This document shows, piece after piece, positions 36,512 through 49,044 of a stretch of DNA of 64,000 bases. The stretch's first letter is position 1; every line of letters starts with the position of its first letter. The translations under genes and the position numbers were made by a program. Below the pieces are notes generated by a model. The model was given only the letters and a program-made list of their open reading frames with translations. It was not told the DNA's origin and did no database searches. Source of the DNA: Ligustrum vulgare (Eukaryota > Streptophyta > Magnoliopsida > Lamiales > Oleaceae); NCBI GenBank assembly GCA_963555705.1, contig OY743183.1, positions 48,473,466 to 48,537,465 of the forward strand, in the 5' to 3' direction.

Positions 36512-37235
36512 AAGGGGTGGAAGGCGGTGGGAGGCGGAAGTGGTCGCTGCAATTTGAGAGGGTTTGGGGTTGTGTCGGTGGGGGCAGTGAGTATGGTGAT
36601 GAATAGTGGAAAACTACCCAGCTGCTAGAATATATGGAGTTGATGGATGTGTCAGGGTAGTAGCTGAAAAGTAGGCAATCAAATTAAATTCGGAAATTAA
36701 ACCCGTTGTCGAACAGAGTCTCAATTATAAATGTAGAATTTCAATTAATGTTAAACAATATCCATTTCTGGAAAAATTAAAAAACAATAATATTGTGAAT
36801 AATTCTATAAGAGGAAAGTACATTTTGGTGGGAAAATTTCTTTGGTGGCACTTCTATTTTTATGCATAGATAGATAGATAGATTAAGATTAAGATAAGAT
36901 GTGGTAAATTGTGGAGTATTGCCTTTTAAAATAATGTGATGTGTGAATAATAAGATTGTGTCAACCAGAATTGTAATTTAAAAGTTGTAAAAAAAAGTTG
37001 TACATGTACCATAACTCTTTGAATGAGTATTGCGAGGAAATTCCCCAGCATGACAGAACAATAATGTCTCCATTCATTGCCATCACTAATTTTATTCTAA
37101 TTATCAAGAATAATTCTAGAATTATTGTAACTCATCAAATATTGTAAAATCTAATTTTATTAAAAAATGTACTAGACTGTTAAAAATAAAAGATTCTAAA
37201 AATTTGGTTATGACTAATCATTGTTCGTTGAATCA

Positions 37236-38925
37236 TCTTTATCTTTATGTATATAAAAGTAGAAGTGAGAAGAGAGAAATATTAAAAGTTATTTTTCCGT
37301 CAAAATGCACTTGTAATTTTTTTTAAAAAAAACTAAAATAAAATTGAATAAAATAAAAACCCGTGTAGATTAGTGTAGTATTCAAATTCATGTGGATTAA
37401 TTTCATATTTAAATTCACGTAGATATTATTGAGTTTATAATATATTTTATTTTTTGAGAAATTACACATTTTCTATGCTGGGAAAAACAAAAAGTTGTTT
37501 GAGTAAGCTTTCTATGTAATTTTATTATTTTTATGTTTATAAATTATTGTTCTTTTAGAATTCGTATCTACGATTCTATTATATTATTAATAACTTTTTG
37601 AAAATGTTTCGATTTAAGCATCATATTTAATATGACTAAAATTATAGATTTAACTCCGTATTAGTTTAATTATTATTATTTTAGGTATTGTAAATAGTTA
37701 AAATTTTGTTATTTTAGATAAAATTTATAGATAAAGTTACTTAATGGATGCTAATATTTTTAATATTTCTTAATTTTAATAATTGTGTAAAGATTATATA
37801 GTATAATATTTTCAATATAATTTTTTGATCTTTCACGTTGCCCGATTGTCGTTTCATGATATATTAAGGGCGTCAAACGGGCCGAGTCGGGCTGGCTCGG
37901 CCCGTTTGACCGAAGTCCAAGTCCGGTCCATGAGCCGGCTCGTTGGTCCGTTGGTCCAGGAGCCGAACGGGCCGGCTCGTCAGCCCGTACATTTTTTTTT
38001 AATAAGAAATAATTGAATTGAAAATTTTGAGATAAAAATGAAATATGAAATTTGAGACAATATAGAATATTGTATGAAAATATGAAATATTTAGAGCACT
38101 TGCAGTTGAAGATTGCAATTGAGAGTTGATCACTTGAATAATTGAACTTGAGAATTGATAGAATATAGACTAGAGAGTAGTGTAATTTCTTGTAGATAGA
38201 ACTGAGAGAATTGTATAAAATTTGTATGAGAAATGATGTATTTATAGAGTTGAATTGAAAAAAAATAAAATTAAAATAGCAGATACGGAAACGAGCCGGC
38301 CCATTTCGCAGTCCGTTGGACTAGTCCACGAGCTTCACAAGCCGAATCCGAACTGTCCAACATCCAAATTTTTGGTCCGGTCAAAGCCCAAGTCCCTTTT
38401 TTAACGAGCCGAGCCGAGCCGAACTCACTAACTCCCGAACTGTCCAACCCGTTTATCATCCCTAGAAATATATTATTGGAGATTTTCATACTTAGTATTT
38501 TAACTACTTGAATTTTTAAATAAAAGCACAAGCTTATTGGTTAAATATAAATATTTGTTGGGTTGAGATTAAACACACGTTTATAATTATTATGATTGAT
38601 TTTTTTGAATGAAAAATGGAAAAAAAAAAAAAAAAATTAAATACAAAAGGCAAATGTGTCAATTATGTAAATTTGCATTTTCAATGAAGTTAACAACAAC
38701 TCATAAAAAATATTGAAATCTACGGTTATTTATTATTTAAATATATAAATTGACATTACTATCCAAATAAGTTTTTAATAATTTGAATTAATTATATTAT
38801 TTTTAAATTTTAATAATTAATGTAATATAATATTATTATTTTATGCATTTTATATTTTTTGTTGATAATGTAAAAATATTAAAAATTTACGAATACTTAT
38901 TAAAATAGATATTGTGAAATACTGG
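37236..38925 (+). mobile_element. Helitron-like insertion defined by an empty paralogous site
   Basis: The 5' end is TCTTTATCTTTATGTATATA, preceded by A, and AAAAGTAGAAG follows as in other Helitrons here. The 3' end is ACTGG followed by T, which fits CTRR. Removing it restores AATCA|TGTCTTTTATAAATC, close to the uninterrupted copy at about 18705. A strong 3' hairpin is not visible. The interior is AT-rich and contains a hAT-like element. Confidence 0.6.
37867..38465. mobile_element. hAT-like non-autonomous element
   Basis: The left end AGGGCGTCAAACGGGCCG is mirrored by the right end AACCCGTTTATCATCCCT, of the AGGGxTGxxAAACGGG type. Subterminal parts are rich in GAGCCGGCTCG-like units in both orientations. 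There is no transposase. The target duplication is uncertain. Confidence 0.55.
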
Positions 38926-39065
38926 TGTCTTTTATAAATCTATTGAGCTCGTGAGTTTGGAAGTCAAGCATTGACTTAAAATGGTTAATTTAGATGTAAG
39001 CAAAATTATTTCATCAAATGACTTTATAGATATTACATCATCATCATGTTGAGAGCATCCTCAGA

Positions 39066-42000
39066 ATTTGTAACATAAAAATGCCATGGTCTGGGTATGG
39101 TTCCGGTTCCTTATGGATTATTTTTGGTGTACTTTCAAACCAAATATTAAAATAGTTTGAACAAATTCTAAATTAAACCAAATCATTTCACTTTCAAACC
39201 AAATTATTTTTACTATTTTATTTATTTTTTTATTATTATTTTTTTTATTAAAACCATTGTTACCTAGCGTAATAACAACCGTATACTATCACATGCCAAC
39301 CATAAATAATTTGATTTCAGTCACTGAACAAACAAGAACAGTGAAGAAAAGCATCTATAAACCCAAAATTGACCCAAACTTCAAGAAGGAAAGATATAGG
39401 ATTACAACCATCGATCTTGAAAAACAAACAACTATAGATTAATTCTCTCAACAAGCTCTATCTCTTTATGTTAAAATCTCCAAAAGCTATCCGCTAAATC
39501 AAGCTCAAACGAAGTTAGAAGAAGGAAAATTTTTGTGAAAAAAAACAAGTTTCGCACCGAGAGAGAGAGAGAGTGAGTGAGTGAGTTATGGAAAAGGAAA
39601 ACTGTTTGTGTGTGAGAGAGAGAGAGAGAGTTATGGAAAAGAAAAACTTTGCTTACGTTTTGTTTGTATTTTATTTTGTATTTTTATTTTCGAAAATATT
39701 TTATATTTCCTGTTTTTATTTTTATTTTCAAATTATCTGAAAACGCGTTTGGTTTGTCATTTTTGCAAACTGTTTTTGAAAATGAAAAGCTGGAAAACAC
39801 GTTCTGTTTGAAATTTTGCAGAATACGATTGGCTTAAACTCAAATTTCCTTTCACAATACACTGAAAATATGATTACCTGCAATACACTAATGTGAGCAC
39901 TAAGAGTCTATATCAACACGACTTGATCAGGTTCAGGAAGCTCTGATTCTATTAAAATCCAAAATATGCAAGTTCTTTAAAAATCATCAGAGTCCATTTA
40001 TCAAGACATTTTTTAAATATAACAACAAGAATTCTCACTTAATTTTTTTTTGTAATGTTGATATTGAATTCAATAAAACTTTATTTTGACTTAATTCCAA
40101 GTTAGGATAATTCTAAAAAAAAAAATTTTATTTAGGCTTAGTTTTAAGCTAGAATAAAAAAAATATATATTTTAAGCTTAGTTCCAAGTTAGAATAATTC
40201 TTTAAAAATAAAATAAAAAATTTCAAAACGCGTTTTCCGTATTTTGTACATTTTTTGTTGAAATACACACAAAACGCCCAAAACGAGGTTTTGAACGTTT
40301 TGCGTTTTATGTACAAATTTTTTTTGTTTTTCAAAATGCATTTTTCAAAATGATAAAAAGAAGACATTTTTAATATTTTCAAAAATAAAAATAGAAAACG
40401 ATCTCAAAATAGTTAAAAAAAATATAGTCTTATCCTTGACTTAAAAAAATGAGTTCCCCCTTTATTACCAAGACTCGAGGTATATCATAAATGCTTTTCC
40501 ATTTTACACACTACCCCTACATCTAGTGGTCTCCAATCAATTTTTTTTTTTTTTTTTTTTTTGGTTGTAAGCCATTTGATTTTTTTCCTATTACCTTAAT
40601 AAATCTTCGAAATGTCACTAAATTTATATCAAACAGAATAATATTTCTTAAAAGCGTGCTGATTAGAAGCCAATAATTTCAATACCTAGCAACAAAAAAA
40701 AGTTACACCTTTCAAACAAGCGAATAGTAATTTCTCGTCTAAATTTTCAATATAACGTGTATAATGAAGCGTTCTAAATTTAAATGTTACATATGTATGT
40801 ATGTATTTTATTAAGTTCTATGAAAATTAATTCTCATGGAAAATAAATTGAATGAATTTGAGTGTGATTGATTGAAAGTGGAATTGATATTTGAAAGTGT
40901 GGTAAATGTGGAAAATAAATTCTCAATTAAATCAAAAGAAAATAATTTTCATATTTTCAAGGAAAATTACGGAGATTAAGACAAACGAAAAATGAATTCC
41001 ACCCAACAAAAACGCAATCAAACAGATCACTTCAACCCTGTTCTCTTCACTGTTTTCAAGTCATTTTTAGTTTTCAATTTTCGAGAACACTAAAAACGTG
41101 TTTACTTTTCCATTTTTAAAAACGAGTTTCTCAATACAAAAAAGAAAAAAATGTTACATTTACAAAAAAAAAAAAGGATAGAGTTTTCACTGTTTTCTTC
41201 TTTCTCTCCCTTCTCCCTTATCTCTTCTTTCCTCTTCTCTTCTATCTTCTTTCTGCAAATTCCATTACTGAACTGAAATCAATCTTCTTTACTCTTTTTG
41301 AGAGGATGCAGGCAAGTGATAGGTTCAATTTTATCCGATGTTAGCCTACTTTTCTGTAGCATAGAATGAATCAATTGGGAGGGAGTGCTACAATTTCATG
41401 CATGTATCTGCTTTTCAATTAATCTGAATGTTAAAGACAAAATCTCGGCCTATTCGGAGAACTACGCGACCGAGCAGTAAAAGGACCGGCGATCGCTTGC
41501 TTTGTTGCTTTTTTATTCTACTTCTTTAATTGACGATTGCGGGACTGCATAATATACTTGCTCGCGATTGTGCGGTTATACTTTTGACCCGTCTTTTAAT
41601 CTGCTCAAGTCGGTCATTTTCCTTAATTGTGCATAGAGTCCTTCACTTTTGATTTGATCAGTTTAGTCATTGAACATCTGAATATCTTTAATTAACTCCT
41701 ATAATCTTTCAATTTCTTCAATTCAACCTTCGAACTTCTCCCTTCTTCCAATTTAGCTCATCTTTGATCCTCAATTGACTTCATCAACTTTCAATGTACA
41801 TGATTTAGCTCGAATTGTCATTAAATTGTCCTTTATTTGCTTTAATTATTTCATTTTCTTGACTTTGGTTTCATTATGTTGACTTTGGGATAATTTCTAA
41901 AATAATAACAAATAATAACGAAAAAAGTAGAATTCATTCTAAAACAACAATATAATATCTTAATTTTAATAACTAAATAAGTGTATAAAATACACTTTGA

Positions 42001-42992
42001 TATTCCAATTGAAATAAAAGATACACACACACTATAAGATTTTCAATGAAAATATAGATGTGAGGTATAAGTATATAACCAATACTTTTGTTGTTTTCAT
42101 TGAAACTCCTCGCAAAATGAAAGTGAAACATACTTTTGATTCATCCAATTCATATTCATCTCATTCATTAATAAGATCGTTATTTTAACTATTTTAAGAC
42201 GTTTGATAAATATTCTCTTCATTTCAAAGATTTATTAACCTAAAAAGTAAAATTAAGTGTTGATTTTTATTTAAATCTTAATCAATTCTTCTAGATGAAC
42301 CAAGCATGATATTAGTTTATTAGATTATTTATTTTATTAGAGTTTATTTAACCATGTTAGTTTTCTGAGAATTTGTGTTGGTCTAAAGATTAAGTAGGGG
42401 TTCCCCTATTTCCTTTGGAAGGTTGAATTATGGTTCACTGTACTTTACTTATTTTTCAAATACAATTATCGAACATTGAGATTTTTAAATCTTCGGACCC
42501 CAACTTAGCATTATGTGAAATTAGGATTTGTTGATTGAGATCAATATTCGATATGCTTATAAAAAATATAAAAAAAAGAATTTTTAATTCTTAAATTTGC
42601 ATATATTCTCATAATCAATGCATATTTGGATGTATTCTATGTTACCGCCAACAACCTTGAGGCCCTACAAGAGATACGACTGCACATGAACCCAAATGGA
42701 TTATTTATTTTTTGTTAATTTGAAGAATAAGAGATTATTATTATTATTATTATTATTTGGTCAAGATAAATAGCAATAAATTAGGTGAAAAAGATCAACT
42801 AATTTTCAATCCACGCACAATATATGGTAGCATGTACTAAATTACAAAGTACTACCAAGGGTTAAAAAAGGAAAAAAAAAAAAAACTATAAATTGAAAAC
42901 TTATTTGTAACATTTCGAGGCATGTTTTTTTAATTTACAACTACAATTTAAAATGGGGATGAGCAAGAAACTTTTGATTTTCCATTTTACCC
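39066..42992. other. Gene-poor spacer with local repeats
   Basis: No coding region was supported. It contains (GA)n patches at 39558-39630 with a duplicated TTATGGAAAAG, three related units of about 60 bases at 40085-40205 (TTAGTTCCAAGTTAGAATAA type), a poly-T tract near 40540, and a CT-rich stretch at 41190-41250. A stretch at 41440-41520 is less AT-rich but unrecognised. Confidence 0.55.
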
Positions 42993-42995
42993 TTA

Positions 42996-43489
42996 GGGTG
43001 CTTTTGATAGAAATGGTGTAATTTGGGTGGAAAGAAAATGAATTCCAGGGAATTGAATTCCTGAGAATTGGAAGTTTAATGTGTTTGATTGGTTTAATTT
43101 TCTAGGTGGAAAAAGTAGGGAATTTTTCAACTTTTGTTGTTTAATTGACATTATTTTCCATGAAAAATAAAGTAAAATTGATCTATTTTAATAAAAAAAA
43201 TATTTTTTAAATTTTTTCACACAATTGTACTTGATAATAATAATGTTCATTTTTAGAAAAATAAATAAATTAATTAACAACAACAAAAATAATCAAACGT
43301 AACAAAAATGATATAAGATTTTCCATGGAAAATAAAACCTCCTCCCCACATGAGAAAATGAATTCATTCAAAACAAGGAAAATATCGAATTTCGAGGCAA
43401 GTGAAAAAATGAATTCCATAGAAAATTTAGTCAACCAAACAGCGCAAAGTTGAAAAATCATATGGAAAAAAAGGCTATCAAACGCACCC
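42996..43489. mobile_element. MITE with TTA target duplication
   Basis: The ends GGGTGCTTTTGATAG and CTATCAAACGCACCC are inverted with one mismatch. TTA flanks both sides (42993-42995 and 43490-43492). Both arms carry further mirrored TTTTCCATGGAAAAT and GAATTC units. It is 494 bases, probably PIF/Harbinger type. Confidence 0.75.
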
Positions 43490-43492
43490 TTA

Positions 43493-44213
43493 GATTGTTA
43501 GGTTTTCGATAAAGATTATATATCCTTAACATTTAATTTGTTTTCGTTATTATCAGTTGTTAATATTAATTAACAATACATAGAAATATATTTTTTTTTT
43601 CTCTTTTGTTAATAAGATCCTAAAATTCTTAATAAATCCATTAATTATTTCATATAAAAAGAAAGTTATTTTTTAATTATATTAATTAAGAATATAAAAA
43701 TATAATTTCAAAACTCTTTTGAAAAATAAAAATCAAACTGAATTTTTTGTTTAAATGTAGATAATATTAATTTTTTTTAATTACAGAAATATGCTAATAA
43801 ATTAATTCGATTTGAATGAATATAGTTTTCTCATATTTTCTACGATTTTTCGTAAATATTTTATAAATCATTTTTCGATTTTTCTAATGTTTTATGATAA
43901 CAAATTACTTCTTAATATATGACACATGATTTTTGTGTTAAACTTGCATTTTAGACAATTGTCTTATATATATGTTGAGGAATTTAGTGAATTTTTTAAA
44001 TAAATATTAATTTATTAAAATATGCAATCAATTTACGATTTTATTTTTCCATAACAATATCAATTATCTCAATTACTTTTAAAAAGGGTATTAATACTTA
44101 AAAAATATTACACGTATTATTCATCATATATATATATAAAGTTGTGCAGAGCACATACTTACTATTAGCTAGGTAAATTAAAGAGGTACACTCTTTTAAA
44201 TTTATACTTAACA
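43493..44213. other. AT-rich spacer, nothing recognised
   Basis: Very AT-rich, with only short reading frames. It ends at CTTAC (44214-44218), the left target duplication of the copia element. Confidence 0.6.
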
Positions 44214-44218
44214 CTTAC

Positions 44219-44795
44219 TGTAAGAGCAATTGGACCAGATCAGTCCAGCCCATATTCTGAAGACTAATTTTTATGAAGCCCAAGTTTAAATCATATTTAA
44301 GCGGTTTCAACTCATTAAACTGGCCCAACTACATTTCGAATCTACTGGCCCAACACTACACCGCCTTTTCAGTATGAGCCATTAGATCGTCTCCTATACA
44401 TCTTGCCTGTTCATTCAGAGATAAGGATGCGATTTTTCTCTGGCTTTTCAGATTATAACCCTTCCAGATTTTTCTTTGCTTTTCTCTCTTTGGCGATTTT
44501 GCCTTCTTCGTGGTTTTTTAGAGAGAACTTTCATCTCTCGCATGATTCTTTGTGATTTTACTCTGATTATGTGTGTATAATCAGAGGATTTACTTTGTGG
44601 TTATTTTACAGTGAAAATCTGTAAACTTAGTGGTTCTTTGTGGTATATATGTGCGAGATTTGTAGTTTTGCAAAGAGTTATCTATAAAACCGCTTTAATA
44701 TATATTTTTTTAGGTCAATAAAGTTCGTAGAGGTTTTATGTTTAGATCATTCTTTGTGGTATCTTTGTGGTGATTCTGAGCCTGAAATTGTAACA
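44219..44795 (+). repeat. Copia 5' LTR
   Basis: It begins TGTAAGAGCAATTGGACC and ends GTAACA, with TG...CA termini. It matches 55875-56189 plus 61706-61978 with several per cent difference by eye. The 3' part is rich in CTTTGTGG units. Confidence 0.9.
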
Positions 44796-44796
44796 G

Positions 44797-44809
44797 TGGT
44801 ATCAGAGCC
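44797..44809 (+). promoter_or_regulatory. Copia primer binding site (initiator tRNA-Met)
   Basis: TGGTATCAGAGCC directly after the LTR is complementary to the 3' end of plant initiator tRNA-Met, the usual primer of copia elements. Confidence 0.9.
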
Positions 44810-45571
44810 TTAGGGTTCCTGTGATTTTTTCACTGATTTACGACTTAGAACTTGTAGATCCAAAACTTTGTGGGTAGATCTGGTGTTATCTGGAAGATTC
44901 TTTGTGGTTTCTCTCAAAAACGATTTTAGGATTTTCAGTTTCTTTGTGGTCTTTTAAGAAATTAGTGATTTCTTGAATATATTCTGAAAATTCCATACTG
45001 AAAGGTTTTTGTTTTCTAAAAATCTTTGTGAAAATTTTAAGATAAAAAAGGATTCTTCAAAATTACTTTCAATAATCTTCGTGGTATTTTTACTTTATGA
45101 AAATTTCTTGAAACCATAGTCTTCAAAATAAGGGTTTGGTTGGTTCGGTGTTAGGATCTTTTTGACCTCTGAGTAAAAATTAAATGATCCCAAGAACCCA
45201 ACATATTCTCTATAATAAACTAAAAATTCTTAGAGGGGATCTAACATTCCTTGGTGGCTGAACTTCGTGGACACTGATTAAACTTTGTGGCATTGAAACT
45301 TGGTGGTATTGAATCTTTGTTGAAGTAAAGCTTTGTGGAACTGCAGTAACCCTAATCTTGCAAAAGGTGATATTTTTACATACTGCACTTTAGTACTATT
45401 AATTGTTTTTCAAATTTCTTGTTCTCTCCAAAATCTCTCCATTCTTGAAGCCTATTCTTGGACCCCTTCACTTACCTTTGTCCAGGATTTCTTGAAAATT
45501 CGGGAATCTGAGTGAGTTTTGGGCTGACCTAAAGTAGGTTGAGGGATATACTAGAAGAACTTTTTTTTTTT

Positions 45572-45624
<53 letters not shown>

Positions 45625-45880
45625 ACCGATTCTTTGTGATTTTCACGCTGTATGATTATACTTTGTGGATTGTGATCACCTTAATTTCTATACTGCTCAT
45701 AGTGCCTGATCATTGTACAGTGTGATATACTATATATTTTACTTAGTGGATTGCCTCTGTTATTTGAAACACTTTGAGAAACTATCTTGCATTCCTCTGT
45801 AATATTTGCTAAATATCTTTGTAACAATACGGCTTCTGTTCTTGTAAAAAGGTTTTCAAAATTTTTTGGACATTATTTCA
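44810..45880 (+). other. Copia leader with repeated CTTTGTGG
   Basis: The leader between primer site and gag has no long frame. The octamer CTTTGTGG, or a one-base variant, recurs at irregular spacing from inside the LTR (about 44507) to about 45665, roughly 15 times. An (AT)n run lies at 45576-45618. Confidence 0.6.
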
Positions 45881-46860
45881 ATGACTACTATTAAAGTAGA
45901 TGTTGAAATCTGGAATGGCTAAAGAAATTTTAGTCTCTGGAGCCAGAAAATGAAAGCCTTATTACTTCAAATGAAATGTACTAAAGCAATTGATCAATCT
46001 TGGTCTGTTAACCTAACTCAGGATAGACAAACTAAAATGGATGAAACAACCAGGAGTACTCTGTTTCTTCACCTATCAGATAATGTTATTAAACAAATAG
46101 GTGAGACAAAAACTACAATGGAACTTTGGGATAAATTAGAGGAAGTTTACAACACCGTTTCTCTACCAAATAAATACTTTCTTTGGAAACAATACTTTGC
46201 TTTTAAATTTGATACTTCCAAAGATGTAGATGAAAATATGAGTAAGTTCAATAAGATTACACAAAGCCTACTTAACTGTGATGAAAAATTGTCTGATGAT
46301 CAAAGTTGTCTGTCTTTTAAATACTATGGGTGACAAATTTAAAGATATCAGGAATGCCTTAGAATATGGTGGATAAAAATTGACTACTGAAATAGTTTAC
46401 ACTTCCCTTAAGAATAAGGAGCTAGAATTAAGAAACAACCATAAAGAAGCCTATAGTGTTATAGGAACTTCAAAAAAAAAAAAAAATGAACTCCTTTAGG
46501 GACAATAAACCTGTGAACATTTTCAACAAAATTTGGACAACCCCCAATAATAACAGGAACTAGAATAACTTGAATAATATGCCTGTTAGGGGTAACTATA
46601 TAAAAAAAAAAGATAACTTTTATAAGCCTAAGGATAATTCTTTTAGAGGTCAGTATAACTTTAGGAGTCAAACATCCCTAGAAATCAAAACAACTTTAGA
46701 AATCAAGACAATTTTGGAGGTCCAGATAACTCTAGAGCTCAAAATAGTATTCTCCGACCCAGACTGTGTTATTATTGTGGTAAACCTGGACATCATGTTA
46801 GAGACTGTTTTAAGAAACAAAATGAAACAGGAAACGGTAATCAAGCAGAGGCTATAACTC
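45881..46860 (+). pseudogene. Copia gag remnant (UBN2-type) with zinc knuckle
   Basis: Gag forms the virus-like particle. The frame starts ATG at 45881, has TAA at 45920-45922 (after VEIWNG), then continues SLWSQKMKALLLQMKC, MELWDKLEEVY and ENMSKFNKITQSLL. After 46325 another frame is needed (LNTMGDKFKDIRNALEYGG, then a stop). A CCHC knuckle, CYYCGKPGHHVRDC, is intact at 46767-46808. Several stops and shifts make it non-functional. Confidence 0.85.
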
Positions 46861-47180
46861 ATGATAATAATGGTGTTGTTTATGTTACTACTAAAACTGA
46901 TACCAAGCATGATTGGATACTTGATTCTGGCTGTACTTTCCATATGTGCCCTAAAAGGGATTTATTTTCTAGTTTCAGTAATAATTCTTATGGTTCTATG
47001 AAACTTGGAAACAATCTGACTTGTGATATTAAAGCCACTAGTAAAGTTTTGTTGAAACATCAAAATAACAAGACATTTGTTTTAAATCAAACTAGATATG
47101 TGCATGATTTAAAAAGAAACTTGATTTCTCTTGGTGTACTTGATTCTGAACTTTATGATATTAGACTGCATAGAAGTTAC
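46861..47180 (+). pseudogene. Copia protease and pre-integrase fragment
   Basis: WILDSGCTFHMCPKRDLF carries the aspartic protease DSG (about 46923-46931). VHDLKRNLISLGVLD is the start of the GAG-pre-integrase region. The frame is cut at 47180 by the nested LTR element. Integrase zinc-finger and most catalytic-core residues are absent on either side. Confidence 0.85.
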
Positions 47181-48842
47181 TGATAAGTGTGCGTTTTACA
47201 CACTTATTGTGCTTTTAAATAGACAATTTAATTGAAAAATTGAGCAAATATCTACTTATATATTGTGTTTATCTTGTACAATTAGGTACAACCTCAATTG
47301 GAAAGAAAATGGACAAGATTGGAGTGCAATTGAACTAAAAGAGGAGCAAATTTGAAGTCCAAGGACCTAATTGAAAGAAATCAAAAGTTTGGGGACTCAA
47401 TTGCAACATCTCAGAAAGTTGGAGGACTAAATATGCAAATATTTCAGGGGCATATTTGTAATAAAAGTCAAATTCGAGGACCAAATTGAAGAAGACCAGA
47501 AGACGAATGACTTGACGTGCAATTAGTTTAAAAAAAAAAAAAAGCTAAAGTAAGAAAAAGATAAAATATAAAATATATTATTATATACATATAATAGGTA
47601 TGGGAAAAAGCCCATACCTGTGAACGATAATTGATGGGCGCTCGCTGAGCGCCCATCATTTTTCAACAGAAAGTTTTTCTGTTTTTCACGCGATCGCGTG
47701 GACAATTTTCAACACAATTTCGATTTTTATTTTCTATTTTTATTATTTTAAATTTAAGGACGTGTTTGGCTCTGATTGTACGCGTTTTTGGGACCATTTT
47801 AGGTCTAAATTTTGGGAGTATAAATACTCTCATTTCTTAACACCAAAAATCCCAATTCCTCCTCCCCAAACCCTAGCCTATTTTTCTCTCTTTTCTTCTT
47901 CTTTCTTTTCTTTGTTTTTGTTTTGTTTGTAAATTAGTTGTAGTTTATTTTTGATTTCAAGTTGGTAGTCTCCATTGGATCAAAGAAGCAAAAAGTGAGG
48001 TGAAGATTCAAACATTGTTGAAGGAATTTTGGGGCAAAAATCAAGGGAAGTGATTTATTTCATTATCTTGTATTTTTAATCTTTGATTTCTATATTTTGT
48101 GATGTATTTTTGTAAACCTCAACTTTTGTGCAATATTTATATAATGGGCTAGTTGTTTTATGTTGGGATGATTGATGTACCTTAACTTAGTTTAAGTAAT
48201 TTTAATGTTTGTTTATTAACGTTGAGCTTATTTCATGTGTGTTTGTTGTTGAGATTATTTCATGTATTTGATTGATCACCAAATATATGTTTTGTGAAGT
48301 GTATGATAATAGAGAGATATTATGCATTTTAGACTAAATAACAAATGCTCTATGTTCTTGTTAAGGAAAGAGATGTACCTTAAACCCTAGATGATCCATT
48401 GAACTATTTTCACAAAGAGTTAATGCAATTGATTGGGCTTTAATCGATATAGAGATATAGTAGGTTAAACCAATTGATTAGGGTTAATTTCACTCGAGAG
48501 AGGTAATTAGCTAAGCTTGAAAAATCGGGTCTAACATTGTAAATGAGTAATTTATTAATTTGCATGTGTTGAGAAATTATTTAAGCAAGAATTAAGTGAA
48601 ATCATGAATCCCAACTATTTTATCTTTCATTTTCCTTATTTTAATTTGGTTTAAAATTAGTTTCTTTAATTTAGAATTTTCCAAATCCATCTTTTAATTG
48701 TGTGTTTTATTTGTTAAGATTAAATTAATTAGACTATAATAGAGTATACATTCCTCGTGGGATCGACAACCCGGACTCAAAAAGTCCACTTTATTAATTG
48801 TACGCGACCCGTGCGCTTGCGGTATACTATTTTGAGCGAACA
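47181..48842 (+). repeat. 5' LTR of nested element
   Basis: 1662 bases with TG...CA ends. It contains TATAAATACTCTC (about 47819), a plausible promoter, and GGGATCGACAACCCGGACTC near the end. A palindromic GGGCGCTCGCTGAGCGCCC lies near 47636, altered in the other LTR. Confidence 0.92.
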
Positions 48843-48848
48843 AGTTTT

Positions 48849-48866
48849 TGACGCCGTTACCGGGGA
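48849..48866 (+). promoter_or_regulatory. Primer binding site (tRNA-Asp type)
   Basis: TGACGCCGTTACCGGGGA differs at two bases from the tRNA-Asp-complementary primer site TGGCGCCGTTGCCGGGGA used by Athila-type elements. It starts six bases after the LTR. Confidence 0.8.
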
Positions 48867-49044
48867 ATGTTTTTACTTTGATTATTATTTTAGTTAATTT
48901 TTGTTTTAACAATTTGTAATTATTTTATTTTATGTTTTGTTTTGTTATATTTGGTTGACCACCACTATTCAAATCTTTCTTGTGTTTGGTTTTCTTTCTA
49001 TGCATATTTGATTTTAACATTGGCAAAATAGGAAAGCAATTGCA

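Larger units (their letters stand above)
29973..36720 (-). mobile_element. PIF/Harbinger transposon with both genes, interrupted by a Helitron
   Basis: The left end CACTGTGTTCGGC is matched, inverted, by the right end GACTCTGTTCGAC (minus strand). The triplet TCA directly flanks both ends (29970-29972 and 36721-36723), giving the 3-base duplication typical of Harbinger. The interior carries the two expected genes on the minus strand: a DDE transposase (33172-33993) and a Myb/SANT-like protein (34748-36511). A Helitron (30010-32846) sits 37 bases inside the left end; without it the element is about 3.9 kb. Confidence 0.75.
28794..36899 (-). mobile_element. Helitron (element F) interrupted by a Harbinger element
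   Basis: The left end on the minus strand has hairpin CCGTGCA...GAACGGG (imperfect), then GTGTGATA and CTAG followed by T (28794-28797). The right end reads TCTTATCTTAATCTTAATC preceded by A, the same start as element B. Without the Harbinger insertion it would be about 1.36 kb, close to element B. An alternative is that a run of GATAAGATATAAG near 29340-29390 is the true 5' end and the right end belongs to another copy. Confidence 0.45.
37010..39065 (+). repeat. Dispersed repeat, copy B (split by an insertion)
   Basis: The parts 37010-37235 and 38926-39065 match 18340-18850 in order. Shared phrases are GCGAGGAAATT, TGGTTATGA, ATCATTGTTCGT, then TTTATAAATCTATTG, GTGAGTTT, GAAGTCAAGCAT and ATTACATCATCAT. 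The intervening 1.69 kb is foreign. Confidence 0.7.
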
